Below are positions 31,873-40,872 of a DNA stretch of 64,000 bases, piece after piece. The translations under genes and the position numbers were made by a program. The DNA is from Streptomyces verrucosisporus (GTDB taxonomy: Bacteria > Actinomycetota > Actinomycetes > Streptomycetales > Streptomycetaceae). The stretch is taken from positions 1-64,000 of the forward strand of contig NZ_JADEYH010000020.1 in NCBI RefSeq assembly GCF_017114865.1. The letters are read 5' to 3'. The notes beneath the pieces were generated by a model. It was given only the letters and a program-made list of their open reading frames with translations, had not been told where the DNA came from and did not search any database. Positions within the stretch are counted from its first letter, which is position 1, and every line of letters begins with the position of its first letter.

Positions 31873-32748
31873 TCAGCCCGGCTCGGGGCCCGTGGCCACC
31901 GGGCGGGAGGGGTCGGCGGACCACTGCGACCAGGAGCCCGGGTACAGCGCGGCGTCGATGCCCGCGACCGCCAGGGCCAGGACCTCGTGGGCCGCGGAGA
32001 CCCCCGAACCGCAGTAGACGCCGACCTCGGTGTCCGCGTCGATGCCCAGCGCGGCGAAGCGGTCGGCCAGTTCGGCGGCGGGCCGGAAGGTCCCGGGGGT
32101 ACTTCCGGAAGCTCCCCGGGAAACGCTTTCGGCGGTGTTCTCCGTGGTGGGCGCCGACACCGCGCCCGGGATGTGCCCGGCGACCCGGTCGATCGGCTCG
32201 ACCTCGCCGCGGTAGCGCTCGCCCGAGCGGGCGTCGAGCAGCACCCCGGCGCGGGCCAGGGCCGCCGCGCCGTCGGCGTCGAGCACGGGAAGCGAGCCCG
32301 GCCGGGGCCTGAAGTCGCCCTCGGGCGGCCGCGGCACCTCCCCGGTCAGCGGGCCCTCCCAGGCCGCGAGACCGCCGTCCAGCACCCGTACGTCCTCGTG
32401 GCCGGCCCAGCGCAGCAGCCACCAGGCACGGGCCGCGGCCCATCCCCGGCCGCCGTCGTAGACCACCACCGGGTGCCCCTGGCGGACCCCGGCCCGGCGC
32501 ATGGCCGCCCCGAACACCTCCGGATCCGGGAGCGGGTGACGGCCCGTCCCCTCCCCCACCGGGCCGGCCAGTTCGGTCTCCAGGTCGACGTACACGGCTC
32601 CGGGCAGGTGCGCCGCCTCGTAGTCGGACCGCCGGGAGGGGCCGGTCAGCTCCCAGCGGACATCGAGCAGTGTGGGCGGGGTATGCGGTGAGGAAGGCGA
32701 ACCGGTGAGTTCGCGCACGAGTTGGGTAGGGGAGACGATGACTGCCAT
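31873..32748 (-). CDS. Two-domain rhodanese, 3-mercaptopyruvate sulfurtransferase type
   Basis: A 291-residue tandem-rhodanese protein. The first domain (LLDVRWELTG to about residue 140) is the inactive type. The second carries the catalytic loop CGSGVSA with C246, the form typical of 3-mercaptopyruvate sulfurtransferases rather than thiosulfate sulfurtransferases. It would transfer sulfane sulfur to thiols, cyanide or thioredoxin. The middle insert (ESVSRGASGSTPG) is longer than average. ATG at 32748; an upstream extension is open but lacks a ribosome-binding site. Confidence 0.88.
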   Translation of the reverse strand: MAVIVSPTQLVRELTGSPSSPHTPPTLLDVRWELTGPSRRSDYEAAHLPGAVYVDLETELAGPVGEGTGRHPLPDPEVFGAAMRRAGVRQGHPVVVYDGGRGWAAARAWWLLRWAGHEDVRVLDGGLAAWEGPLTGEVPRPPEGDFRPRPGSLPVLDADGAAALARAGVLLDARSGERYRGEVEPIDRVAGHIPGAVSAPTTENTAESVSRGASGSTPGTFRPAAELADRFAALGIDADTEVGVYCGSGVSAAHEVLALAVAGIDAALYPGSWSQWSADPSRPVATGPEPG

Positions 32749-33000
32749 GGCCGTATCTTCGCGCGGCCGTTCCCGTATGTCCTCGCCACCGCCCGGCGCG
32801 GCCCGTTCGTGTCGGCGTGCGCACGGCGGGGACTCGGGGCGGGATGTCCGCCATCCTCCCCGAGGGCCGTCTCGTCCTGTTCCCGGACGGGCCGGCCCCG
32901 TGCGCGGCGTGGGCGCCGAATGAGACCATGGCCACCGACAGTGCACGGAAGATCACCGGACGACCGCATCGACGACGGTCCCGAGGAGAGAAGTGAACAG

Positions 33001-33831
33001 ATGACCGAGGCAGTGGCACGACACGCTCCGGGCACCCCCTCCTGGCTGAGTCTGCTGGCCCACGACCCGGCGGCGAGCCAGGAGTTCTACCACGAGTTGT
33101 TCGGCTGGGACTACCGCCGGGGCCCGGGGCCGGGGTCGGCCGACCCGCACTTCCGCGCACTTCTCGACGGGAACGAGGTCGCGTGCATCGGCCAGATGCC
33201 GCGGGGACGGCAGTGCCTGCCCGCCTGGCTGCCGTATCTGTCCGCCGACGACGCCGACAAGGCCGCGGAGCTGGTCAGGCTGTGCGGCGGTACGGTCGGG
33301 GTGGGGCCGCTGGACATGGAGGGGACGATGCGCGTGGCGATCGCGGCGGACCCGGCCGGGGCCTCCTTCGGGATACGGCAGACGGACACCCGTCCCGGGG
33401 CCCGTATGGGCGGCGGGGCGGGCACGGTGGTGTGGAACGAGCTGATCACCCACCGGGCGTCGGCGGTCGAGAAGTTCTACCGGACGGTTTTCGGCCTGGA
33501 GGCCGAGCCCGCCGGGGAGTACCCGGGGGCGGGCGGCGGTGACGGCTCCGGCGGCGCGGACGCGGAGCCGGAGCGTCTCACCCTGACGGCGCACGGCCGG
33601 ATCGTCGGCGGCGTCCACGGCGTCGGTGACGGACTGCCGCACGACCGCGGCTCGCACTGGCTGATGTACGTCGAGGTGGACGACACCGACGCGGCGGCGC
33701 GCCGGGTGACCGAGCTGGGCGGGCGCGTCCTGCTGCCGCCGCACGACACGCCGTACGGGCGGACGGCGCGGGTCGCCGACCGCGAGGGCGCCCCCTTCGC
33801 GGTGGTCCACACGGGCCGCCGGGGCTCGTGA
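33001..33831 (+). CDS. VOC-superfamily protein, two glyoxalase-like domains
   Basis: A 276-residue protein made of two vicinal-oxygen-chelate modules: residues 13-125 (PSWLSLLAHDPAASQEFYHELFGW) and 140-270 (VVWNELITHRASAVEKFYRTVFGL). The repeated 'FYxxLFGW' pattern is typical of the CFP32/27-kDa antigen group in actinobacteria. Metal ligands are not obvious, so a binding role, for example sequestering a drug or metabolite, is as likely as catalysis. ATG at 33001 follows GAGGAGAG. Confidence 0.82.
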   Translation: MTEAVARHAPGTPSWLSLLAHDPAASQEFYHELFGWDYRRGPGPGSADPHFRALLDGNEVACIGQMPRGRQCLPAWLPYLSADDADKAAELVRLCGGTVGVGPLDMEGTMRVAIAADPAGASFGIRQTDTRPGARMGGGAGTVVWNELITHRASAVEKFYRTVFGLEAEPAGEYPGAGGGDGSGGADAEPERLTLTAHGRIVGGVHGVGDGLPHDRGSHWLMYVEVDDTDAAARRVTELGGRVLLPPHDTPYGRTARVADREGAPFAVVHTGRRGS

Positions 33832-33864
33832 GGGCCCTTGCGGGAAGCGCCCCGTGAGGGGCGC

Positions 33865-34551
33865 TCAGCCGCGGTGCAGGGCGGGGGCGTCAGCACCGTC
33901 CACGGGCAGTACGTCCGGGGACAGCGCCCCCGCCCGGGCCGCGGCCGCGGTGAGCCGGCGCCGGTGGTGGCGGCGGCACAGCACCTCGTAGCCGACGTCC
34001 TCCCCCGCGGCGCTCTGCGCGCCGGCGACGTCCCCGACGACGACCTGGGCGCCCTCGACGACCATCCGGCCGCCGGCCGTGCGGGCGTTGTGGGTGGCGC
34101 GGGCACCGCACCAGCACAGCGCCTCGACCTGGAGGGACTCGATCCGGTCGGCCAGCTCGATCAGCCGCTGCGAACCGGGGAAGAGCCTGGTGCGGAAGTC
34201 GGTGGTGATGCCGAAGGCGAAGACATCGATGCCCAGATCATCGACGACGCAGGCGAGTTGGTCGACCTGCCCGGGGTCGAGGAACTGCGCCTCGTCCGCG
34301 ATCACGTAGTCGGTGCGCCCGCCGGAGGTCAGGTGCCGCACCAGATGGGCGTGGAAGTCGAAGCCCTCGCCCGCCTCCACCGCCTCGGTGACCAGACCGA
34401 GCCGTGAGGAGAGCCGTCCCTCCCCCGCCCGGTCGTTGCGGGTGAAGATCATCCCCGACAGTCCCCGCGCCGAGCGGTTGTGCTGGATCTGGAGCGCGAG
34501 GGTGCTCTTCCCGCAGTCCATCGTTCCGGCGAAGAAGACCAGTTCGGGCAT
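33865..34551 (-). CDS. tdk: Thymidine kinase (TK1 type)
   Basis: A 228-residue type II thymidine kinase that phosphorylates thymidine to dTMP in the salvage pathway. The P-loop is GTMDCGKST (residues 9-17), and Walker B plus catalytic glutamate is DEAQF. The zinc-binding lasso uses CWCG and CRRHH with the substrate loop between them. The C-terminal 35 residues are a low-complexity extension. ATG at 34551. It is separated by 96 bases from the upstream phosphodiesterase gene and may be its downstream partner in one transcript. Confidence 0.93.
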   Translation of the reverse strand: MPELVFFAGTMDCGKSTLALQIQHNRSARGLSGMIFTRNDRAGEGRLSSRLGLVTEAVEAGEGFDFHAHLVRHLTSGGRTDYVIADEAQFLDPGQVDQLACVVDDLGIDVFAFGITTDFRTRLFPGSQRLIELADRIESLQVEALCWCGARATHNARTAGGRMVVEGAQVVVGDVAGAQSAAGEDVGYEVLCRRHHRRRLTAAAARAGALSPDVLPVDGADAPALHRG

Positions 34552-34647
34552 GGGGAGGCGGAACCTTTCGGCGGTCGGCGGTCGGCGTGGGGGCGCGGGC
34601 AGTGCGCGCGGCTGCGGACGGATCCGGCGGGATACGGCGGCGCCGGG

Positions 34648-35847
34648 CTATTTGCGGACTTCCAGCAGGGGAACCAGTTGCTCGGCGGGCGTCATCGAGC
34701 CGTGCATACCGATCAGTTCGGACTCGTTGGGCTCGGTCTCGGTGGCGACGACGGCGGCCGTGTCGCTCATCGCGGCCACCACGTCGCCGATCCGGCCGCG
34801 CACCCGGTCGTCGATCTCCGGCCCGAACCAGCCCAGTTCGATCGCCTCGTCCCGGGTGGCCACCCACGCCCGGTCCGCCAGGACCTCGCGCCAGACGGCG
34901 TGGACGTCCCCTGCCGCGCCGGGCACGGCGTACAGATGGCGGGCCCGGCCCTCGCCCCCCAGCCGTGCGACGCCCGCGCGCAGCTCCCAGTCGTGGTCGA
35001 AGTCGTAGCGGGCGTCCGGGTCCTGCGGGATGTCCACCATGCCGTGGTCGGCGGTGATGTAGAGCGCGGAGCGCGGCGGAAGCTGCTCGGCCAGGCGCTG
35101 GGCGAGGCGGTCGACGTACATCAGCTGGCCGCGCCAGGCGTCGGAGTCCACGCCGTGGCGGTGGCCGCTGCCGTCGAGTTCGGCGTAGTACGTGTAGACC
35201 AGTGTGCGGCCGGCCGAGCCCAGCCGCTCGGCGGCCAGGTCCATGCGGTCCTCGGCCGACAGCCGCCCCAGGAAGGAGCCGCCCGACAGGGCGATCTTCG
35301 TGAGCGGAGTGTGCTCGAAGTGCGGGGCGGTGACCTGGCAGGTGGCGACGCCCGCGGCGTCGGCGAGCCGGAAGACGGTGGGGTACGGCTGCCACTGGTG
35401 CGGGTCGGTCCACGGGTGCCAGCGCAGCTGGTTCATCAGTTCGCCGGTGGCCGGGTCGAGCACGGTGTAGCCGGGCAATCCGTGGGCGCCGGGCACCTGG
35501 CCGGTGCCCACGGAGGCGAGCGAGGTGGCGGTGGTGGAGGGAAAGCCCGTGGTGAGGGGCTGCCCGGTACCACCGCGGGAAGTGGCCAGCAGGGAGGCCA
35601 GGAAGGGGGCCTCGCCGGGATGGGCGGCCAGCAGCTCCCAGCCCATGCCGTCCACCAGGAAGACGCACACCCGGTCGGCGGGCTCCAGTTCCAGGCCCGA
35701 GGAGAGTCCGGGCACGCCCTGCCCGGCGGCGACGGCGGGCAGCAGATCGGCCAGCGAGGCGTCACCGTAGCGCGGTACGGGGGCGGTACGCGGATCCAGG
35801 GGAGCCGGGTCGTGGGCGGCCGGACCGTACGGGAGGGGCTGGACCAT
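34648..35847 (-). CDS. Alkaline phosphatase-superfamily nucleotide pyrophosphatase/phosphodiesterase
   Basis: A 399-residue protein with the metal-dependent phosphodiesterase fold. VFLVDGMGWE supplies the first metal aspartate, TTGFPSTTATSLASVGTG carries the nucleophilic threonine region, ELDGSGHRHG and ITADHGMVD hold the remaining metal ligands. There is no signal peptide, so it acts in the cytoplasm. The substrate is unknown. Its ATG overlaps the stop of the upstream DUF5998 gene by one base (TGATG). Confidence 0.85.
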   Translation of the reverse strand: MVQPLPYGPAAHDPAPLDPRTAPVPRYGDASLADLLPAVAAGQGVPGLSSGLELEPADRVCVFLVDGMGWELLAAHPGEAPFLASLLATSRGGTGQPLTTGFPSTTATSLASVGTGQVPGAHGLPGYTVLDPATGELMNQLRWHPWTDPHQWQPYPTVFRLADAAGVATCQVTAPHFEHTPLTKIALSGGSFLGRLSAEDRMDLAAERLGSAGRTLVYTYYAELDGSGHRHGVDSDAWRGQLMYVDRLAQRLAEQLPPRSALYITADHGMVDIPQDPDARYDFDHDWELRAGVARLGGEGRARHLYAVPGAAGDVHAVWREVLADRAWVATRDEAIELGWFGPEIDDRVRGRIGDVVAAMSDTAAVVATETEPNESELIGMHGSMTPAEQLVPLLEVRK

Positions 35848-36440
35848 CAGCGGGCGCCGGCGGTCGCCGCGGTGGCCTCGGACAGCGCCTGCGCGAAGGT
35901 GAGCGCCTGGCGGACGGTGTCCGGTCCGTCGCCCGCCTCGCTGACGCGCAGCGAGAGGTCGTCGGCGGTCAGGGATCCCGTGTAGCCGTGGTCGGCCTCG
36001 CAGTTGGGGTCGCCGCAGTTGGCGGGCTCCATGTCGAGGCGGGAGACGGCGCCCCAGCCGATGGTGAGGACGACCTCTCGCGGCAGGGTGCCGGGGGTGT
36101 ACGACTCGGGGTTGGCGACGACGCGGCTGAGGACGACCGAGGAGATCCGCTCCAGCTTCACCGACTCGGTGGAGGTGGTGGCGTACGGCGAGGGGGAGGT
36201 GCCGTCGGCGGGCTGCTCGTCGGTGTGGCTGACGATGAACCGGGTGTCGGTGAGCACCAGCACCGTGACGTGGCGGCGGACCTCGTTGGAGTCGAAGGTC
36301 GTCTCCTGGTGGACCACGTACGAGGAGACGGGCTCGCCGCCCACGGCGGACTCGACCGCCTCGGCCACGAGAGCCGGGTAGTAGCCGCTGCGCTCGATGG
36401 CCGCGCGCAGCCCCTGGGTCGTCGTACCGGTCTTCGCCAT
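35847..36440 (-). CDS. DUF5998 protein
   Basis: A 197-residue soluble protein of the actinobacterial DUF5998 family. The N-terminal part is AIERSGYYPALVAEAVESAV, followed by VVHQETTFDSNEVRRHVTVLVLTD and a cysteine pair in NCGDPNCEADHG. The fold looks like a PH-like or beta-sandwich domain by strand pattern, which is inference. It is translationally coupled to the downstream phosphodiesterase (TGATG). Function unknown. Confidence 0.8.
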   Translation of the reverse strand: MAKTGTTTQGLRAAIERSGYYPALVAEAVESAVGGEPVSSYVVHQETTFDSNEVRRHVTVLVLTDTRFIVSHTDEQPADGTSPSPYATTSTESVKLERISSVVLSRVVANPESYTPGTLPREVVLTIGWGAVSRLDMEPANCGDPNCEADHGYTGSLTADDLSLRVSEAGDGPDTVRQALTFAQALSEATAATAGAR

Positions 36441-36468
36441 GCCGCCCATCCTACGGGGACCGGGCGGG

Positions 36469-39285
36469 TCAGTACGCGGGCAGGCGGCGGGGGCCGAGGT
36501 CGGCCCAGGCGGGGTGGGCCGTGCCGAAGGGCGCGGGCGGCTCCGCGACGCGGACGGCCGCGTCCAGCACGGTCAGCCCGCGGGCGGCGACGACCACCGG
36601 TTCCAGTTCGACGGAGACGACCTCGGGATGCTCCTCGACCAGCCGGGAGACACGCAGCAGCAGCTCCTCCAGGGCACCGGTGTCCACCGGCTGGGCGCCG
36701 CGCCAGCCGAACAGCACGGGTGCGGAGCGGATGGAGCGGACCAGTCCGGCCGCGTCCCGGTCGGTGACGGGGACGAGCCGGTGGGCGACGTCGCCCAGCA
36801 GCTCCGAGGGCGGGCCTGCCAGCCCGAAGGAGAGCACCGCGCCGATGGCGGGGTCGACGGTGGCCTTCACCGCGGTGTCCACGCCGCGGGGCGCCATGGC
36901 CTGGATGACGGGCCGCAGCTCGGCGGGCTCACCCAGCTGTTCGGTCATCCTGGCGTAGGCGCGCCGCAGTCCGGCCTCGCTGCCGATGTCCAGTCGTACG
37001 CCCCCCAGGTCGGGGCGGTGGCGCAGATGGGGGGCGGTGGTCTTCAGCGCCACGGGGTAGCCCAGCCTCTTCGCGGCGGCGCGGGCCGCGCGGGCGTCGG
37101 GCGCGGGCAGGACGGGCTGCACCGACACGCCGTAGTGGCCCAGCAGTTCGGCCGTCTCCTCACCGCTCAGGGGGGTGCTGCGGAGCGTTCCGCGGTCCGG
37201 TTCGCGCACCCGGGTCAGCAGGGCGGCGGCGGACGCCTCGTCGATGTCGTCGTAATCGGGCGCCCGGCCGGGTCGGGCCGCCTCCCGCCGCCACTGCGCG
37301 TAGCGGACCGCCTCCGACAGGGCACCCACGGCGCGCTCGGGGGCGGGGTAGGCGGGCAGGCGGTGCTCGGCCAGGGCGGCGTCCAGGCCCTCGATGGCCA
37401 GATGGACCACGACCACCGGCTTGGCCGGGGCACTCACGGCCTCCGCGCCGCCGCGGTCACGGCTGCGGTCACCACCCTCACCGCCGCTCTCACCGCCGCC
37501 CTCGCGGCCGGCCGACTCGCGCAGTGCCCGGGACAGCGCCTCGGCCAGCAGGGCCGCGTCCCCCGCGCCGTGGCTGCCGTCCACCCAGGGGATGGCGGTG
37601 ACCACGACGGCGTCGGTGGCCGGGTCGGCGAGAGTGGCGGCCAGGGCCCGCCGGAAGTCCTCGGGGCCGGCCTCGGTGGTCAGGTCGGTGACGGGCTGCG
37701 GGCGCAGGCCCCGGGCCAGGCAGGCGTCGTAGGTGAGCAGGCACAGCGACTCGGCGTTGCCCAGGATGCCCACCCGCGGGCCGTCGGGCAGCGGCTGGGT
37801 GGCCAGCAGCACGCCGGCGTCGACGAGTTCGGTGACGGTGTCGACGCGGATGACCCCGGCCTGCCGCAGTAGCGAGGAGACCGTGGCATCGGGGGTGCGG
37901 CCGGCCGGGACGGCGTGGCCGGGGGGCGGGGCACTGGCGTTGTGGCGGGCGCCCTTGACCACGACGATCGGCTTGCGGGCGGCGGTGCGCCGGGCCAGGC
38001 GGTTGAACTTCCTGGGGTTGCCGAAGGACTCCAGGTACATCAGGACGACGTCGGTGTCGGGGTCGTCGTCCCAGTACTGGAGCACGTCGTTGCCGGAGAG
38101 GTCGGCGCGGTTGCCGGCCGAGACGAAGGTGGAGATGCCGCCGGCCCCCCGGCCGCGGCGGTGGAGCCCTGCGAGCACGGCGATGCCGATGGCCCCGGAC
38201 TGGGTGAACAGCCCGATGCGGCCGCGCTCGGGCGTCTCGGGCGACAGAGTGGCGTTGAGCCGGACGTCCGGGGCGGTGTTGATCAGCCCGAAGGCGTTGG
38301 GCCCGATGATCCGCATCCCGTACGAGCGGGCCTGCCGCACCAGCCCGCGCTGTGCGTCGCGGCCGAAGTCGGCGGAGAGGACGACCAGTCCCTGCACGCC
38401 CCGCTCCCCGCACTCGTCGACCACCCCGGGCACCTCCCGGGCGGGGACGGCGACGACGGCGAGATCGACGGGCTCGGGGACGTCGCGCACCGAGCGGTGG
38501 GCGGGAACCGAGTCGATCTCGGTGCGTCCCTCCTCCAGCGCGCGGTTGACGGCGTGGACGCGGCCGGTGAAACCGGCCGCGCGCAGGCTCTCCAGGACGG
38601 TGCGCCCGGCCCCGCCCGGGTTGCGGCTGGCGCCGATGACGGCGACCGCGCCGGGGGACAGCAACCGCTGCACGGACCGGGCCTCGGCGCGCTGCTCTCG
38701 GGCCCGCATGACCGCCAGGGACTGCTCGGTCGGTGTGATGCCGAAGGTGAGGTGGACCGCACCGTCCTCGAAGCTGCGCTTCTGGGAGTAGCCGGCGTCC
38801 GTGAAGACCTTGACCATCTTGGTGTTGGCGGGCAGGACCTCGGCGACGAAGCGGCGCACCCCGCGCTCGCGGGCGCAGGCGGCGATGTGCTCCAGCAGGG
38901 CGGAGCCGACCCCGCGGCCCTGGTGGTCGTCGCGGACGAGGAAGGCGACCTCGGCCTCGTCGGCGGGCAGGGAGGCGGGACGGCCGGTGGCGTCTATGCG
39001 GTCGTAGCGGACGGTGGCGATGAACTCGTCGCCGACGATGGCGGCCAGGCCGACCCGGTCGACGTAGTCGTGGTGGGTGAAGCGGCGTACGTCGCGGTCG
39101 GAGAGCCGGGGGTAGGGGGCGAAGAAGCGGTAGTACTTGGACTGGTCGGAGACCTGCTCGTAGAAGCTGACCAGGCGCTCGGCGTCGTCGGGCGTGATGG
39201 GGCGGACCCGGGCCGTACCTCCGTCGCGCAGTACCACGTCGGCTTCCCAGTGGGCGGGGTAGGCAGGCTCGCTCGGCGTCCGCAT
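36469..39285 (-). CDS. GNAT acetyltransferase fused to NDP-forming acyl-CoA synthetase domains
   Basis: A 938-residue fusion. Residues 15-175 are a GNAT domain (VRPITPDDAERL at the start, acetyl-CoA loop DDHQGRGVGSALL). From about 205 a CoA-binding fold begins (VAVIGASRNPGGAGRTVLES), followed by ligase-CoA domains and an ATP-grasp domain from about 720 (YGVSVQPVLPAPDARAARAAAKRLGYPVALK). Enteric Pat has the same parts in the opposite order. Such proteins acetylate lysines, acetyl-CoA synthetase being a known target. A Gly/Asp/Ser-rich linker lies near residue 615. ATG at 39285. Divergent from ptsH. Confidence 0.88.
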   Translation of the reverse strand: MRTPSEPAYPAHWEADVVLRDGGTARVRPITPDDAERLVSFYEQVSDQSKYYRFFAPYPRLSDRDVRRFTHHDYVDRVGLAAIVGDEFIATVRYDRIDATGRPASLPADEAEVAFLVRDDHQGRGVGSALLEHIAACARERGVRRFVAEVLPANTKMVKVFTDAGYSQKRSFEDGAVHLTFGITPTEQSLAVMRAREQRAEARSVQRLLSPGAVAVIGASRNPGGAGRTVLESLRAAGFTGRVHAVNRALEEGRTEIDSVPAHRSVRDVPEPVDLAVVAVPAREVPGVVDECGERGVQGLVVLSADFGRDAQRGLVRQARSYGMRIIGPNAFGLINTAPDVRLNATLSPETPERGRIGLFTQSGAIGIAVLAGLHRRGRGAGGISTFVSAGNRADLSGNDVLQYWDDDPDTDVVLMYLESFGNPRKFNRLARRTAARKPIVVVKGARHNASAPPPGHAVPAGRTPDATVSSLLRQAGVIRVDTVTELVDAGVLLATQPLPDGPRVGILGNAESLCLLTYDACLARGLRPQPVTDLTTEAGPEDFRRALAATLADPATDAVVVTAIPWVDGSHGAGDAALLAEALSRALRESAGREGGGESGGEGGDRSRDRGGAEAVSAPAKPVVVVHLAIEGLDAALAEHRLPAYPAPERAVGALSEAVRYAQWRREAARPGRAPDYDDIDEASAAALLTRVREPDRGTLRSTPLSGEETAELLGHYGVSVQPVLPAPDARAARAAAKRLGYPVALKTTAPHLRHRPDLGGVRLDIGSEAGLRRAYARMTEQLGEPAELRPVIQAMAPRGVDTAVKATVDPAIGAVLSFGLAGPPSELLGDVAHRLVPVTDRDAAGLVRSIRSAPVLFGWRGAQPVDTGALEELLLRVSRLVEEHPEVVSVELEPVVVAARGLTVLDAAVRVAEPPAPFGTAHPAWADLGPRRLPAY

Positions 39286-39481
39286 GGGGGTCAGCCTAGT
39301 CACCGCGGCCCGGATCGCGGAGGTGTCGGCTCCCGTTCCGGGGGACCCGCCTGTGCGAAGCTGGGCTGGTCCCCGGGCGCGCGGCCCGTTCCCGGCCGGC
39401 CCCGCACCGGTCCGCCCCTGTCCGGTCCGGCCTCGTCCGGCCGGTTCCGCTCCGATCCGTTTCGATCCGAAGGGCAACACC

Positions 39482-39763
39482 ATGGCAGAGCGCCGTGTCA
39501 CCGTCGGCTGGCCCGAGGGCCTTCACGCCCGCCCCGCCGCGGTCTTCGTCCGCGCCGCGACCGCCTCCGGCGTCCCCGTCACCGTGGCCAGGCCGGACGG
39601 CGAACCGGTCAACGCAGCCTCGATGCTCTCGGTGCTGGGGCTGGGCGTGGAGGGCGGCCAGGAGATCGTGCTGGCCTCCGCGGACGAGGATGCCGACACC
39701 GCCCTGGACCGGCTGGCGAAGCTGGTCTCCGAGGGACTGGACGAGCTGCCCGGAGCCGTCTGA
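39482..39763 (+). CDS. ptsH: Phosphocarrier protein HPr
   Basis: A 93-residue HPr of the phosphotransferase system. The phosphorylated histidine is H15 in EGLHARPAA, and S47 in NAASMLSVLGL occupies the position of the regulatory serine, although many actinobacteria lack HPr kinase. It relays phosphate from enzyme I to sugar-specific IIA proteins. ATG at 39482 is at the end of a short leader with AAGGGC. It is monocistronic, closed by a good terminator. Confidence 0.95.
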   Translation: MAERRVTVGWPEGLHARPAAVFVRAATASGVPVTVARPDGEPVNAASMLSVLGLGVEGGQEIVLASADEDADTALDRLAKLVSEGLDELPGAV

Positions 39764-39865
39764 GCCGCGCGGTCGGCGAGCCGGCCGCGGTCCGGGCCCG
39801 CGTACGGCACTGGACACGGACCCGGAACGGAACGCGACGGACGCCACCAGCGGAAAATCACCGGC

Positions 39866-39898
39866 AAAGGCTGCGGGGCGAGCGACCCCGCAGCCTTT
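39866..39898. terminator. Hairpin with U-tract after ptsH
   Basis: AAAGGCTGCGGGG pairs with CCCCGCAGCCTTT around CGAGCGA and is followed by TTTC. This is one of the few classical intrinsic terminators in the window, and the A-tract on the left makes it bidirectional. Confidence 0.92.
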
Positions 39899-39972
39899 TC
39901 ACACCCGGAGCTTTCCCGGCGTGAATTCCCCGCGTATTCCCGTCCTGTGTACACAATTCCTGTTACGAATTG

Positions 39973-40665
39973 TCACACGGTGTGTTTACGGCGTGTTTCG
40001 CTCTCCTCACCGGGCTTTCCCGGCTGCCGTCGCGCGGCCACCGGGCGCTGCTCGCGGCGCACCGCGACGGAGCGTTCCACGTGCTCGCCGGCCAGGATGC
40101 GCGCCCGTTCCGCGTCACCGCGCGCGACGGCGTCCACGATGGCTCCGTGCTCACGCCACACGGCGACCGCGCGCAGCGGCGGCTCCGCGGCGTACACCCA
40201 GGTGATCTTGCGGCGCAGCTGGGTGAGCAGCGAGGCCAGGCTGGGGCTGCCCGACGCCCGGGCCAGCGTCTCGTGGTACCAGTCCTCCAGGGCCCTCAGC
40301 TCGGACAGCCGGCCGCTCTCCGCCCGCTGCAGCCCCAGGCGGACCAGCCCGCGCAGGACCCTCAGCTGCGCCTCGGTGCGGCGCCGGGCGGCCCGCGCGG
40401 TGCCCAGCGGCTCCAGCAGGGCGCGGATGTCGAGCAGGTCGGCGGCCTCCTGCTCGGTGGGCCGGGCGACGCAGGCGCCCGCGTGGCGGCGGGAGACGAC
40501 GAACCCTTCCGACTCCAGGGTCCGCAGCGCCTCGCGCACCGGGACGCGTGAGACGCCGTACCGTCTGGCGAGGAGCTCCTCGGTGAGCCGGGCCCCGGGT
40601 GGGAAAACACCACGGACGATGTCGTCACGGACCGCGCTGCACACCATGTGCGCGGAAATACGCAT
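39973..40665 (-). CDS. GntR-family regulator, FadR/FCD subfamily
   Basis: A 230-residue repressor. The winged helix spans residues 5-75 (VRDDIVRGVFPPGARLTEELLARRYGVSRVPVREALRTLE), followed by an all-helical FCD ligand domain (LLDIRALLEPLGTARAA, then the metal-ligand-like DWYHETL and EHGAIVDAV). FCD proteins typically sense carboxylic acids or sugar acids. ATG at 40665. It lies convergent to ptsH, and I recall GntR genes beside ptsH in Streptomyces, so a role in carbon metabolism is plausible but not shown. Confidence 0.88.
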   Translation of the reverse strand: MRISAHMVCSAVRDDIVRGVFPPGARLTEELLARRYGVSRVPVREALRTLESEGFVVSRRHAGACVARPTEQEAADLLDIRALLEPLGTARAARRRTEAQLRVLRGLVRLGLQRAESGRLSELRALEDWYHETLARASGSPSLASLLTQLRRKITWVYAAEPPLRAVAVWREHGAIVDAVARGDAERARILAGEHVERSVAVRREQRPVAARRQPGKPGEESETRRKHTV

Positions 40666-40771
40666 GGGCCGACCTCCGCCGCCGTCTCCATATTCCCCGA
40701 AGTACCGCAGAGTCGAACTGTATTCCACCGGAACACGTTTTCCGATGCCCGCCGGAAAACAGGCGTGAAAA

Positions 40772-40808
40772 CATCCGCCGCGCGACCTCGCGGGTCGCGC
40801 GGCGGATG
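40772..40808. terminator. 16-bp-stem hairpin after the M23 gene
   Basis: CATCCGCCGCGCGACC pairs perfectly with GGTCGCGCGGCGGATG. It is downstream of the minus-strand M23 peptidase gene and upstream of the GntR gene, separating the two units. Confidence 0.88.
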
Positions 40809-40836
40809 CCGGTGTGTGGCGGATGCCGGTGTGTGG
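40803..40836 (+). repeat. Two tandem 17-bp repeats
   Basis: CGGATGCCGGTGTGTGG occurs twice without change, starting in the right arm of the hairpin. It is a small tandem duplication in the 3' untranslated region of the M23 gene. Confidence 0.9.
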
Positions 40837-40872
40837 CGGGCGCGGCCGCCCGGTGCCCTGCGGGCTGGTCCG

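Noticed and set aside
39360..39480. CCGGTCCG-rich stretch before ptsH as a repeat array
   Set aside because: Units are irregular and short. It is low-complexity GC sequence, not a CRISPR or iterated operator.
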